A stretch of 64,000 bases of DNA from Volvox africanus (Eukaryota > Chlorophyta > Chlorophyceae > Chlamydomonadales > Volvocaceae). Location: positions 124,001 to 188,000 of the forward strand of contig BSDZ01000038.1 of NCBI GenBank assembly GCA_030268105.1, in the 5' to 3' direction. The translations under genes were made by a program, and so were the position numbers. Positions within the stretch are counted from its first letter, which is position 1, and each line of letters opens with the position of its first letter. The notes under the pieces were generated by a model that did not search any database, was not told the origin of the DNA, and saw only the letters and a list, made by a program, of their open reading frames with translations. Positions 1 through 14,243 of the stretch are shown here, in pieces.

Positions 1-3000
1 GTTGTCGCGCCTCCAACACCGGGCGGCGGCGCGGGAGGCGGAGCTGGCGCTGCAGGTGGGATGATATGATGAAGTACAGCAAGATGCAGCAGGGGATCAA
101 CAAGACACTTCGGGTTGAGGGTACGGCATGTCGTATTTGACTCGTAGGGTTGTCCGTGCCGGCACTGTCGTATGGCCGCAGGAGGCCCACCTGCACCAGG
201 AGGCGCTCATCGCCGCTGCCGCTGCGCAACGCGCCGAAACCGGCGCCACCGTGGAAGGCTTGGCAGTCCGCGTCGCGCAGCGGGAGCAGGAGTTGTCGGA
301 ACTGGGGCAGCGATTGGAAGTGACCCGTGGGTCAGTTGAGGCGGCCAATGCGGCGAGCGCGGCGTTGGGGTGCAATTACGAAGACCTGGTAATTGCTCGC
401 TGCGGCGCCTAGGGTTGGTGTGATTGTGAATGGCGGTTGGGGTAGAGTTGATTGTGGCGATTTTCAGTTAATTTGGTTGATTTCACACCCAGCCAGAGAT
501 CGAAGATCAGGTAGTTTTGATATTTTTTGTGGCTTTTTTAGTTTACTACGTAAAAACCGCCCGACCGCTAACACCAAAGTCGCCAAAGCCAAGAACGTGC
601 GTTCTTCATGATAGTTTTCTGTTGTTCGTTGATCTGTTGATTTATAGGCCTGGGAGCTGAGTACAGCCATCGCAATGGACGGCCTGGATGCAGAACGCGA
701 TGCTTCAGCAACGGTGGGTGCTTTCTCGGGTCGTGATGAGCGAGCCAGCCAGTATCTATAGGGCTTATGCGCGATATGTGATAGGCAGCCGACCAGTGGG
801 TCACAGAAATCCACATGGCCGGTGAATAGTGAACGTGCCGCATATCGCCACTTGGGGCTTATAATCTGTACGGCAGCAGTTGGGGATTGTAAAGGAGCTG
901 TTGCCCTGTGAAGACACGCTACACACATGTTGCTGATCGATCTGAAATCCGTTTTAAATCCGCTAACGGATCCAATCTGGGTCCAAATGTGACTCACACT
1001 CAGGTTGAGGCGAAGCTGCGTGCGGAAGTCGCGGGGCTTATGTCCCGTGCCGCGTCTCTGGAGCTGCAGCTGACGGAGGCCCGCCGCCAGTACGACAACG
1101 ATGTCCTGGCGGCGGAGCTGCTGGCGGTGGCGGCGCGAGAAGCGGCGCTGGTGACGGCGCAGCGGGAGTTCGAGATGCGAAGTACGGCAATGTTGGCGGC
1201 TTATGAGGCTGAACTGTCGGCAGCTCGCATGCGGGAGAGCGAGCTGCTGGGGGCTTTGCAGGTGAGGACAGGAGTGTGTGTGTATGTGTGTGTATATGTG
1301 TGTGTATGTGTGTATATGTGTGTGTATGTGTGTATATGTGTGTGTATGTGTGTGTATATGTGTGTGTATGTGTGTATATGTGTGTGTATGTGTGTGTATG
1401 TGTGTGTATATGTGTGTGTGTGTGTGTATGTGTGTGCTGAGCTGGGGGATTGAGGGCGTCGTGAGTGTGGAGCGGGGCGTGGCGCATCTCACCATTCCAC
1501 CGGGTGGACGTCGTACAGGCAATGGATCTGGATTGTAAGAACGAAGTGGAGGATGGCCAGGTGGCGGCGGAGGCGGCGGCACTAGCGGAGGCGTCAGGAC
1601 TGGCGGAGGCGCCGGCACTGGCGGAGGCGCCGGCACTTGCGGAGGCGTCAGGACTGGCGGAGTCGGCGGCACTGGCGGAGGCGGCGGCAGTTCGAGAAAC
1701 GCTGGAAAAGCAGCTGGAGGTGAGGGGGGGGGGCCAGGGGAGACGGGTTTATGAATTTTTGGACATTTTGGATGTGGGCATTCGGATCTGTCGTATCTCA
1801 TCTCACACATTTACCCGCTTTCACCCTTCACATACCCACTCTCCCCACCCCCTCGGCCCACTTACCGCCTGACCCCCATCAGGATCTGCGAGCTGAGGCC
1901 GCTGCCCGCCTGCATGCCGCCCGCGCTGAGCTAGGCGTGCAGCGGCAGCAGGTTGAGGCCGTGGTGGCGGCGGCGGCGGCGGAGCTGGCCAGTGCCCGCG
2001 ACCGCTACGAGGCGGCGCTGGTTGAGCAGCAGAAGAGGCTGTTGGAGGAGCTGGTCAGGAGCAGAGAGGCGTTCGTGGTACGAGGACTCTCGGCGTTAGA
2101 GAGGACGGGAGGACGAGCTGCATCTTAAAGATGCAGTTATTGATTGGCGGTAAACTACAGGGATGAGTAGACGCGAAGGGATACGCAACAGGAGCTAAGA
2201 CGGCGCAGATTCAGGGAAGAGGAAGTTGTGGGACTTGACCTGGCGCCTCATGCTCCGAAACCCACATCCTGGCCCTAGTCCCCATGTGCCCCTATTCTTC
2301 TGGCCTCCGCGTGCCTTCAGGCAACTTCTGAGGCCGCGGCCCGCATGCGGCGGGAGAGCGAAAGCCGGATGGTGCAACGTCTGGCGGTGAGGAGTTGGGA
2401 CGCGGGCAGAGGGCGTGTGTGTATGGAGCAGGGGGGGGGCATGTGCCATACGGGGGTGGCAAAGGGGTGGAGAAAGGGGACGTAGAAGGGGGAAGGGGGG
2501 CTTTCAGAGCAGTGAATGGCTTGGGGACCCCGTGCCCTCCTCAGCGGCGCAACCATCCACCAACTCCCTCATTACGTAATGCTGTATTGGTCGTGCTGCC
2601 GTACACACGTCATGATTAGGAGCTCCGTGCCAAGCTGGAGATTGCGGCTCTGGAGCGCGAGCAGGCGCTGCGTGAGCGTATGTCGGCGGATCTGTCCCGA
2701 GCGGCGGCGGCGGCGTACGACGACGTGTCGGCGACGCTGGTGGAGCAGCAGCTGGCGGCTGCGGCGGCGGCGACAGAGGTGGAGCGTCAGGCGCTGTCAG
2801 AGGAGGCGAGCAGAGCGAGGGAGGCGTACGAGGAGATGTCGGCCCGGCAGCAGGTGGGAGCGACGGAACCGGTCCACATCTCCGGTGCGGGTCAAGCCCT
2901 TACCAATCCCGCTCGGAAATAAATGATTTAAAAAGTAAATTATATGATTATATTTATTATTAAAGATCTGTATGTATTCTTATTTATTATTTTCACGCAG

Positions 3001-6000
3001 TAACAATGACATTGTCCTCGACGTCCGTACGCGATAACGACCTCTTGCAGAACCTGGCGGAGGAGCACCTCCGTCGGGAGTTATCGGCGCTGGCGGAGGC
3101 GCACGCGGCTGAGGTGGCGGCGCTGGAGGCACTCCATGTACGGCAGCTGGCGGAGCAGGCGGCAGCCATGGAGGAGGTGACGGCGGTCTTAAACAGTGAC
3201 ATACTGGTTCTGCGTCGGGAGCTGAATCAGCGGCAGAATATGTGGGTCAGGGCTTTGAGTGGGGGGGGGGTTGCGGGGTGAGTGGGGTGTCCTTGGGCAC
3301 GTAGAGGGGTGAGTGTGTGTGTTTTGTTTCGCTGCGGGGATCTGTGTCGGTTAATGCAAGCAGCCAATGTACGACCTTGGGTTTATTAGCCCCTTTCCGT
3401 GTTCACCTGTCACCTGTCACCTGTTAAGCCGGCAGTCGTGTGGACGCCCCCGGGTGTGTGTGTGCCTCTCTTCGCCGATGTCTCATGTTGCGAGTGAGGG
3501 GGGGGGATCACGAGCCTGTTCGGGCATGCATGTCCGTCTGTCCGTATGCCTGTCTGTCCGTCTGTCTGTCTGTCTGTCTGTAGGTATGCTGCCCTGGTGG
3601 CGGACCAGCGCAATCTTGCCGCGGCGGCGTCAGCGGCGCAACAGCGGGTTTCGGAGCTGGAGCGACAACTGACGCGGGCGGAGGAGCGCTACGGCGAAGA
3701 ACTGTGGAAATTAACGTGGGTGTCGTACTTGCACGTGGCGTCTGGTGGTGTTTTTTCCGTACTGAAGGATAGAAAGCTGAGTCGACGGAAAAATACAAAC
3801 ACTGGTGCGATTTGGAACCTGTGTAAAGCGAACAACAGGAGGAAAACGGAAGAACGGAAAGAAGTGACCGAACGATTTTTGTACGGCAGTCTAGCCGATA
3901 GTAATTTACGCTGCGGTCCCTCTCCCTTGAACCCTGAACATAGGGCTCAGCACGATGCCAGGTTGGTTTCGGAGCTGGCCGCAGCCCGGGCTGTCAATGA
4001 GGAGGCGGCGGGGCGTAACTTGGAGAGGCTGGTGGCGGCGCAGGTGGGCGGGAGTGCGAATTGGTTCCTTAAATGCTCTGAGGCTTTCAATTGAATGAGC
4101 CGTTGTACGAGGGCACCGCAATTACCATTTCGGTGGTTGACGGTTTGCAGGAGGCGGCGGCCTCGGCGATGGCGGCTCAGGTGGTGGAGAGCGCCGCCGC
4201 TTTGGTGCAGCAGATGCAGCTGACGGAGGCGCAGCAGCAGCGGCTGGCGGAGGCGGAGGCGCGGCAGCGGGAGCTGGAAGCACGCCTGACGGTAGCGGTG
4301 GAGGAGCTGGCGGAGGCGCGGCAGAGTTACGACGTCAAACTGGCGGCGGCGGAGGCGGAGCTGGTCCAGGGGCGGCGGCAGCTTGAGTCTCAATTGGTAG
4401 ATGAGCGGTCCCGGATGCTCTCAGAGGCTGCGGCGACGAGGCGGGCGCTCGAGCAGCAGCAGGAGGCAATGCAGGTAGGTTGACCCCTCGACTAGCGCGT
4501 TGACCAGTCATGGACGCATGAGAGGTCTGGCATCCCGTATTTTTGCCGTACTGTTATTATTATTTTACGGAAGAAGATATAGAAATAAGCAGACTGAATG
4601 TTTTTACTGAACTGAAACAAATTTCGATTGTTCTTAGTTTTAAGTTGTCGTTGAACTGTCCATCCTTATCTCCTAACTTCCCCGGTGCCCTTTTTTCCGC
4701 CCGCCTCTGGTACCCAGGAGGAGCAGTTGGCGGCTGCTTCGCGCTTTCAGTCCCAATTGGAAGCGGCCCTGGGGCATCATAAGGCCCGCGAGGAGGCGCT
4801 GTCGGTGGCCCACCAGAGGCGGCTGGATGACGTGGAGAGCACTTTCAGAGAGAAAATCGAGGTGAGGGGGTTACACGGGGGAGGGGGGGGGGAAATGGAG
4901 GGACACAAAGGGTGCTGTGTGTGTGTTTTGTACGGGCAGAGGGGCTTTCTGGAGTCTTTGCCAGGGTAGGGTCATGACGTGCATTTGGGCGGAAGCTTGA
5001 ACCCTCGGGGCAAGACCCCTCCGTGTAAAACCAAATAGACATTGTGGCTTCCGTTAGCTCCAACCGCCGAATCTTGAAGGACCAGTGCCTAACTGTCAAC
5101 TCCCAACGATTATCCTAACCGCACAGGTCCTTGCTTCGCAACTGGACTCGGCTCAACGGGCGCTGCGGGAGGCGGAGGACCGAGAGAAAGAGGTCGTTAA
5201 AGGGGGGAGTTGTTTTACGTTGGCGGTGATGGTGATGGTGGGGGTTGTCTCCTCCGTACGATAGGCCTTAGAACGTTGTTGGGACTGAGGAGGTGGACAG
5301 TGAAACAGAGCTGCTCGTACATGTTCAGGAGGAGCGAGGGGCCGAGGGGGCTGCGCTGAGGAAACAGGTGGAGGTGGCGGAGGCGCAGCTGGTAGCGGCA
5401 GGTGACACAGCGGCGGCGTTAAGGAGGACGGTAAGAGGGGAGGCCGGGAGAGGGAGAAGGGGGAAAGGGCATGGCGGGAAAGGAGAGAGGTTTCGGAGCC
5501 ATATGGGATCTCTCGGAGTCCCTCACAAGCATATACGAGTCTGTGCCGTTGGTTGGAATCGTACACCGTACACACGTACATTTAATTCTCCTGGCGAGTT
5601 TCCCCCACCTCCCTGTTCTCCCCCAACCGAAACACATACACACACACGCCGGGGTCTCCTGCCTCCTCAGGTTGATGACCTCCAGAAGAAGGTGGCGGAG
5701 GCGAATATGGCCCTGTACAACGAGCGGGCCGCCGCCGCCGCTCAAGCTGTCCAGCAGCTCACCGACCTGCGAGGGCAGCACTCCAGGGAGCTTCAGGTGG
5801 GGGTTTAGGTGGGAGGAGAGGAGAGGCAGAGGGCCAGGGGGGCAAAAGGGGGGAGAAGAAGTAGTGCAGCCGGTACTTAGGGTTCTTAGGGACCACGGCG
5901 ACGGCGACTCATCAATTATGGTCCTTAGAAATCTCGCCTTCTCTTTCTTGCCTCCCGCATCCGTATCTAAGAAATCGACAAATGATAAGGAATCAGCAAC

Positions 6001-9000
6001 ACGTAGTCGGTAATGCGGATCACTGAAAAAGACTCCCGATGGCAGGAGCTGAGGCGGGAGGCGGCGGCGGCAGCAGCGGCGGCGGCGGCAGCCGAGGCGG
6101 CGCTGGGAGAGGCTCAATGCGCCGCTGATGCCATGGTCTCGGAGCTGAGGCTACAGCTTGAAGAGGTCAAGCGCGTGGCTAAGGAGGAGCAAAGGGCCAA
6201 GGTAGGGTCTGTGTGTGTGTATGCGACTGCTTAGCTTAAGGTCCTGCTGGGGAGAGGGCAATTAAAAGTTTGGATTGAAGCTGCAACGTAACCTGATTGA
6301 ATTTTGGTGTTTTCTTAAAACTTTATTTATATTTTGGGTATTTCCGTTTATGTCATCCGTTCATTCCTCTTGCCTCTCTGCTCCTGTCGCTGCCCGCTAA
6401 CATAATGCAGGAACAACTGAGGGCCTTATTGAGCAGTAAGGAGGCTGTGGTTTCGGAGCTCATGACGCAGCTGAATGCGGCGCAGGCAGCAGAATTTGAG
6501 GCGCGCAACTCAGGTGGGTTGACGGGGAGAAGAAGCCGCAGCTAGGGGTGCTGCGTTGATGCTATGCCGTACATCCTCACGTGGAGATGCCGTACATGGG
6601 CATAGCGGGGGCCAGGCGGCTTGAAGGGGAAGTTACCCGGGGGATCGAGGGACACGTCGCATGGCACCTGGTTACAATGCCGCCGCCGCCGCTGCTGGTG
6701 ATGGTAATGATGATGATGACGTCACCCTGGAAGACAGATGAATCATCACGCTGCATCGAGATGGTGATGAGATGTCATCTGGGTCCACCATGGGACATTA
6801 TGATGTCATTGTTACTTTATTGAAGTAAACATATTTCGATTGTCACAAAATATTTATTTCTTACTCTCTTTTATTACATCGACGCAGTTGAGGAGCTCAG
6901 TCTTCGGCTGGTGGCGGCGCAGGACGCATTGGCGGGGGCGGAGGCGCGAGCGGCGGAGGCGGAACAGGCGCTGGCGGCGACGCGCCGTGATGCCGCCGTT
7001 GAAGCCACTGAGGCCGCCGCCTGGGCCTCCGCCGCCGCTATCCAGGTGGCTGCGGAGGCGGCTGTCGTACACGAGGCGGCCGCCTTAGCAGCGTTGGAAC
7101 AGCGACTGCGGGACGAGCATGCGGCAGAGGTTCAGGTGTTGCAAACACAGGTACGGCACTTAGTATAGTACAAGGTACGACATAAGCCCACACAAATACA
7201 ATGTATGGAAAGTCTCGCTCGCTTGCACCAGTCTTGCTCACTTGTCTTACATTGTATTATAAAATAAGAAAAATTTGAATTAATTTATGCTCAATGTTTC
7301 TTTTATCACCTATAAAGATCAGGTCTTTGATTACAAATTATTATTTTGTCGCACACGGGCGATTTAAGTACAAAGCCAATGCACGGCCGTTCCGCAGCTC
7401 TCGGAGCTTCGTACACATCATGCAGCACAGTTGGCGCTACGGGACGCGGCGCTTCATAAGGCCCATGTCGAGGCGGCGGCGAAGCTGGCGGAGCAGGCGG
7501 CGCGGCTGTGGGCCCAGTTCGACTATTCGACGGGGAATGTACGGCAGGAGGCGAATATACGGGGGATGTACGACCTTGAAATGTTGCGGCAGCAGGGCGA
7601 GGCCGACGCGGCAGAGGTAAGAAAGATAGAAGCTTGATTCGCACAGTGTCGTACCTGCTACTAGTCCTAACCTCATTCCTCTTTCCGTCCCCCCTTCCCG
7701 CTGCTTTGTTTGTCTGGATGTTTCCCGTCCCTTCTGCACCATTGCCCCGGGGAAAACACACGATGTCCGAAACACAGCTCCGTCCTGGTTTCGGAGCCCC
7801 AATCGAAGATGGAAGCCGAGCTCTCCAACAGGCTCTGAGGCTGGTGGCGGCGTTGCAGGTCTGTGACCCTGCGCGCACGTACATCGATGTGGGAGGTTAC
7901 GATTAGCAAACAACCGACCCACGGGTCGCTGACTGAGTAGCTGACCGTTGTCTTCCAGAGCGCTATAAAAGTTATCATGACTTATCAGTTTTGGTTCGTT
8001 AGCGGTTGATGGGGAACTCCCTGCTCGTGACTCAAGGCGCCAGGCAGGGGACGAGAAATGCAGTTTGTGTACATTCGGGTCATCTGCCTTCTTCGACTTC
8101 CCCTCCATAATTCCCCTTCCGCGTTGCGATCTCGTGATCTCAGGTCCATGTGCGGGAGCTGCAGAGCCAGGTTGACGGCGCCGCCGCAAAGAAGACGGCC
8201 GCCAATATCGCCGCCATCACTGCCGCCACCGCTGAGGCAGTGCACGGAGCTGCAACAGCGGCGTCAGGAAACGCCGTGCCGTTCTCACCGCTGCCAACGA
8301 CCTTATTGGCGAATAATGTCGTACCAAGCCTGAGCAGGGGTTTGGTCTCCAGCGGTAGTGGTGATATCGGTGCTGACCGCGGCGGCGATCGCAGTGCGGC
8401 TGTCGCTTCCTCCAAACCTTCCGATGGGCAGCGCCACGGGGGATCTGCTCCCCGAGGAGGCGAGAGGTCTTCCCCGAGGGGGCTGCTTCTGGAGGCGGAG
8501 GTGGAGGCGGAGGCAGATGCCGCCACTGTGGCGGCTCCGTCAGGGAGCGACCGCATTGCTTCCCGGGAGACACAGCCGATGGCGACGGTGGTGGCAAAAG
8601 AGGCTCCTGGCGGCAAGCCCGCTCGCCGTGGCGGCAGCGGCGGCGGATTGCTCAATGACCTGGTGAGATTCTTCCGTGGCGCTGGCCATAGGACCGACGA
8701 CGCGACCGCCCCGCCGCCGCCAGGGGAGCCCAGCGTGTCATCATCATTATCATCGGCGACGGCGATGGCGGCCACATCATCGCGCCAGGTGCCCCGTTCC
8801 TTTGCTGTCAGCGACGTCGTCGACGCCGGATCCACGAACAACACTCTGCTGGCGGCAACACTTTATAAAGAAATGTTGGATCGTAGCCGCAGCCGTGGTG
8901 ATCCGCACATTAGAGAAAAACCTCTGGCATCATCGCCGCCGCCACCGGCATCAATCGCGCCACCTCTGGCGATGATGCCGCCGACACCGACGCCGACACC

Positions 9001-9565
9001 GACGCTTGAGCTTCAGCGTCAACAACAGCGGGGAGGTCTGAGGTCCCCTGCTGCCTCAGGGAGGGGCAAAAGGCAGGAGGAAAATAGCGACGGCGCTAAG
9101 GAATCAGACGGCATCGCCAGCGGCTCCCCAGGGCAAGGGGAAGGGGAAGACGAGGCGACAGGGACGGGAGGGGTTCCAACGGACGTGTTCGTGTCAGGCA
9201 GCAAGGAGGGTACGGCGGAAACGGCCGTTTCGTACATGACGAGAGGAGGAGGTTTCAGTCGTTCTTCAGCGGCTCAGCAGTCCCGACCGATATCTGGACA
9301 GCAGCCGTCGGGGCGGCGGCGGCGGCAGCATCAGCGCGAAGGGCAGCTGCCGGAGGACGCGGTGGATGAGGCGCAGCTGCAGGGGGCGGACCGAGCGCCA
9401 TCGGCACAATCAGTTTACACGTGGGCGGCGGTGGTGGCGGCGCTTCCCATGGCGATAGCCCATACCCTTTACGAAGAGCAACAGAAGCAGCTGGAGCAGC
9501 AGCACAATGGCGGTCCGGGTCCGGATGCAGATGTGAGAGAGGACATGAGAGGACTTGACGGCTGA
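1..9565 (+). CDS. Large Ala/Glu-rich coiled-coil protein (5' end outside window)
   Basis: Unrecognised long coiled-coil protein. Exons read at 1-55, 182-~320, 1004-1261, 1519-1719, 1883-2077, 2321-2386, 2620-2853, 3051-3241, ~3584-3714, ~3957-4042, 4151-4474, 4718-4861, 5127-5192, 5329-5430, 5671-5796, 6046-6201, 6411-6513, 6888-7150, 7398-7616, 7778-7858 and 8144-9565, with GT-AG borders, almost all in phase 0. Exons up to 7858 encode heptad-like helices rich in Ala, Glu, Gln, Leu and Arg with hardly any Pro or Gly, typical of a rod. The last exon (about 473 aa) is different: Ser/Pro/Gly-rich and probably disordered, with a short hydrophobic stretch (WAAVVAALPMAIAHTLY, about 9423-9473) near the C-terminus, then TGA. 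Such architecture suits a structural, centrosomal, flagellar or Golgin-like tether; that is inference only. Exon 2's donor and the edges of the 3584, 3957 and 7778 exons are the least certain. Confidence 0.8.
1273..1436. repeat. TG/TATG microsatellite
   Basis: About 160 bp of alternating TGTG and TATG words inside an intron of the coiled-coil gene, starting a few bases after the 5' splice site. It generates spurious CV/YV-rich and HT-rich open frames on the two strands. Confidence 0.95.
3549..3581. repeat. (GTCT)n microsatellite at an acceptor
   Basis: A CTGT/GTCT tetranucleotide tract running directly into the TAG acceptor of the 3584 exon. It serves as the polypyrimidine-like tract of that intron. 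Confidence 0.85.
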
Positions 9566-9644
9566 CGGCCGCGCGGCTGCGCTGCGGGGGATGATGGTGG
9601 TGGCAACCTCGGCTGCAGCAGTAGCGTTCGTTTGCATATGTAGC

Positions 9645-9649
9645 TGTAA
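9645..9649 (+). other. Probable poly(A) signal TGTAA
   Basis: TGTAA, the usual volvocine polyadenylation signal, lies 80 bases after the coiled-coil gene's stop codon. Position and motif fit; no transcript evidence is available. Confidence 0.55.
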
Positions 9650-10985
9650 CAACACCAACTGGTGAGCTGCAATAACCGTAATGATGACGATCATGGCGAT
9701 GATGATGATGATAAGTTGGGGAGGCAGTGGAAGTGGAGTTTGGCCAACGGGCGTTAGACGCCGTAAGAGACTTTGACTGCTGGCCAGGGGAGTAGTGGCA
9801 GCGTTGGCTTTTAGTGGCTTAAGGGCGGCGGAGCTGCTCGCAGGCAGCAGAGCAAACCCTTAATGCAATTTCCAGTTGGGTTGTGAGCAGGCTTCGGTTT
9901 CGGAGCATGCGGTTTCATTAACCAAAGTGATGAACGTTGCGCTATTTCTGCTGCGGGCTCTCGTCCACAACTTGCAGAATGAAGAGAAAGGCTCTCGAGC
10001 CTCTCAGCCAGCCAGCCAGGGAAAAGCGAAGAGTGAATTTTAAATAAATGATGAAGGAATTAAAGAAAAGGGGGGGATGAAGAAGGTTATGTTTACCTGT
10101 CTCACTCTGATGTGGGAAACCTGCCCGGGTCGCTGGGTATCGAGCGTGATGATGAGCGAAGAGCGAGGGATCTAACAGACGACATGTTGGACGGCTTTGG
10201 CGCTGTAGTACCGTACGGGGCGGGCGGGGTGAAGCAAGCGAGAGTTCCTGTGAGTTCACCCTGCCTCATGTATATTTTCTCATGTGTGTGCGTGAGTGGG
10301 TAGGCTTAGTGTCTTAACCACGACGCCATGTATAACTACCTTATGTATACTTGTCTTTTAACCATCTATGATTGAGGCTTTTTTCTCATTCCATCTGTGC
10401 AGTACAGCCCGGATTTAGGACATCTGCGTATATACACCAGGCAACCCAAGAGTATAAAGCGCATTGACAAAATATATCATCTGGAACAACTAGGACGGGC
10501 TTGGGTTTGGTGCACGAAACAAGTGGTTTTGGGTTGGAGGTGCTTACATCACGTAAAAGCAGTCACTGGGGTAAAGAACAGCTTTGTCTTAACAAATGGC
10601 AGCTCCCGAGACCCATCAGTTCTTTCATGCTAGTCAGTCTGGCCTCCGAAGGTAAGACCACTTCAGCTATTACCATTTCAAGCGACGACGGGTATGTACA
10701 GCGGTTTATCAAGATTCCAGTCTGATTTAAGACAAATAACTATGTTAGACGTAAGGTTTGAACGGCATGCATTGCATTCGCCGGAACAACAAAAGAATTA
10801 CATTTGCCGGAACGCGTTGAGGAGTAGAGCTGGTCCCGGAGCGTAATAAGGACGTCGTGACGGTTACTAATTGACAGTGCATTAATTGTTTTTGTTCCTC
10901 TGCTACTTGCTCTTGGGTTGAGCTGTTACGGTCCTAGTGATCTCTAATTTTCTGCATCTCCAAGTCGGCAATCCTGCAAGCCACG
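9650..10985. other. Intergenic spacer and OTC upstream region
   Basis: No convincing coding exon. Open frames of 60-105 codons on either strand lack splice-consistent neighbours or recognisable motifs. The last few hundred bases should contain the OTC promoter and 5' UTR; no clear TATA box was identified. Confidence 0.5.
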
Positions 10986-12524
<1,539 letters not shown>

Positions 12525-14243
12525 GGGGCCAGTTGTGAAGCATTGGAGCGAGGCCACGGCAGCTGTGAAGGGGGGCCGACTGCCCCGGCTGATCTGCGCT
12601 GGCGGCCCGCGTGATAGCTGAGAGCAGACGATTTTTGCGCAATTAACGGAAGCTAAGTAGGCCTGGCGAATGTGGTGGCGGAGCTAGCGACGGCGAGAGC
12701 GTCTGCGTCCTTGCATGCAGTTGGTGGGAACCACCCTGGGGCATCAACTCGCAGAACACTCTGCAGCCCGCACGCATCCCTAGGATCAGCTGCTTAGCGG
12801 CAGCAGGAGGCGGGAGATGAATATTGTGATTTGCAGGGTGGTGTGGCCGCTATCAGGATGACGTTGGGTTACCAGTGCTGTTGTGCGGAGAGGCGGGGGG
12901 GCTCTGGGCCATTTTCCGGGGCGGTGCTCTGCAGCCTGAGAGGGGGTTTGCTTTGGGCCCCTCCTCGGAATGACGCACTGGTGTCCTGTGAGTCGCCATG
13001 AGCTGGGTGACAGATAAGAGGGTCATCCGGTGGGTCTTTAAGGCGTTGAGGTATAGTGGTATACCGGACCGGACCTATGGGGCTGCTGCTGCCCTGGGCT
13101 GCGGCTTCAATATGTTGAAGTAGACGACCACACGTACCCTTATGCGCCCGAATGCTTAGGGTTTGGTCGTATCCTCCCCCTTTACATGGAGTAGGTGGGT
13201 TTTCTGATGATTGCCAACAATGTTGTTTTCTCGGCGAGGGAGAGGTTTAGGGATTTAGGTAGGGTAGAGGGTGTTAAACCAGCTGCCGTGTTGAGGTGGC
13301 AGATCACCGGTGCGCCAGTTGGGCGCCACCACCCGAGGGGATGGTGTGTCAATCATTCGAGTCATGCACCCCCAAAGGGACTTTATCTTCATTGCTAATC
13401 TTTTATTGAGCCGTTGTTAAAAAGAATACGTTGCGATGTGAAAAATTCCTGAGTACGTTTGGAATCGCTAGTAAGAAATGTGATTCTCTTCATTAGGCAG
13501 TCTCGGAGCCGGTTGCAAAGGGCCCCCCGCTACCCTTCCTTGCGCCGGTGCTGTGATGTGTGCCCGCTTTGCTTGAGCTGGCGAGGGTGGATGGATTCAC
13601 GGAGAGTCGAATGATAAGGCAGGGATTAAGGAGGAGGAAGAGGGTTGTAATGTTCTTCGGTGACTTGGGAGACTTCGAAGACTTCTCGACATGTCTGCCT
13701 TGGGCTGGCCTCCGGTCCTGGCAGGAAGATGTGGATTCCATTCAGAACAGTCGCAAGCATATCGAATGTTTTATGATTGATTGGAGTCCTCCTTGCAGAC
13801 TCAAATTGAATTTCACGCATACCCGAATTTCCTCCGACAGTGCTGAAGCACATCGAGTGGATCTAAAAATTACCGATGTGCCGCTCAGTTGCTGTAATAT
13901 AACTTTATTCACAATAATAAGATTAAATACGCAGTAGCTTACTGCATTCGATAAAAGGTTTTCGTTTGAGACCCAAGGGTCATCATTCAGGTGTACGGCG
14001 CGAAGGACCTCATTCGTATGATGGCTCTCGCCACCTCTCAGATCTTCGCTGAGCCTCCGAAGGTCCACGACCCAGATGCATATAAAACATTAGAACACAA
14101 GGTTTGAACCTCAGCAAAAAAGACGTACCAAGGTTAGCCGGGCCGCATTTTTTCCATCAAATTCTGCCTTTCCTCCACTCATTTTCCTCAATCCGGCATT
14201 TCACGGGAGTCTCAATCGCCTCTGTCGCCGCGGCCCCCCCAAG
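12525..14243. other. Intergenic spacer
   Basis: Contains OTC 3' UTR and unassigned DNA. No coding exon is supportable. A short ATG-started frame at 14018 (28 codons to a weak GT donor at 14102) could be an upstream exon of the next gene, but the 14244 ATG explains that gene more simply. Confidence 0.45.

Noticed and set aside
464..1810. 448-codon minus-strand frame rich in His/Thr and Pro
   Set aside because: It is antisense to the coiled-coil exons and the TG microsatellite; its composition simply mirrors those repeats.
10680..10722. Possible partial copy of the Vps55 loop (SSDDGY) near 10690
   Set aside because: Only about 14 bases (AGCGACGACGGGTA) are shared with 19857-19870 and nothing around them aligns; treated as chance.
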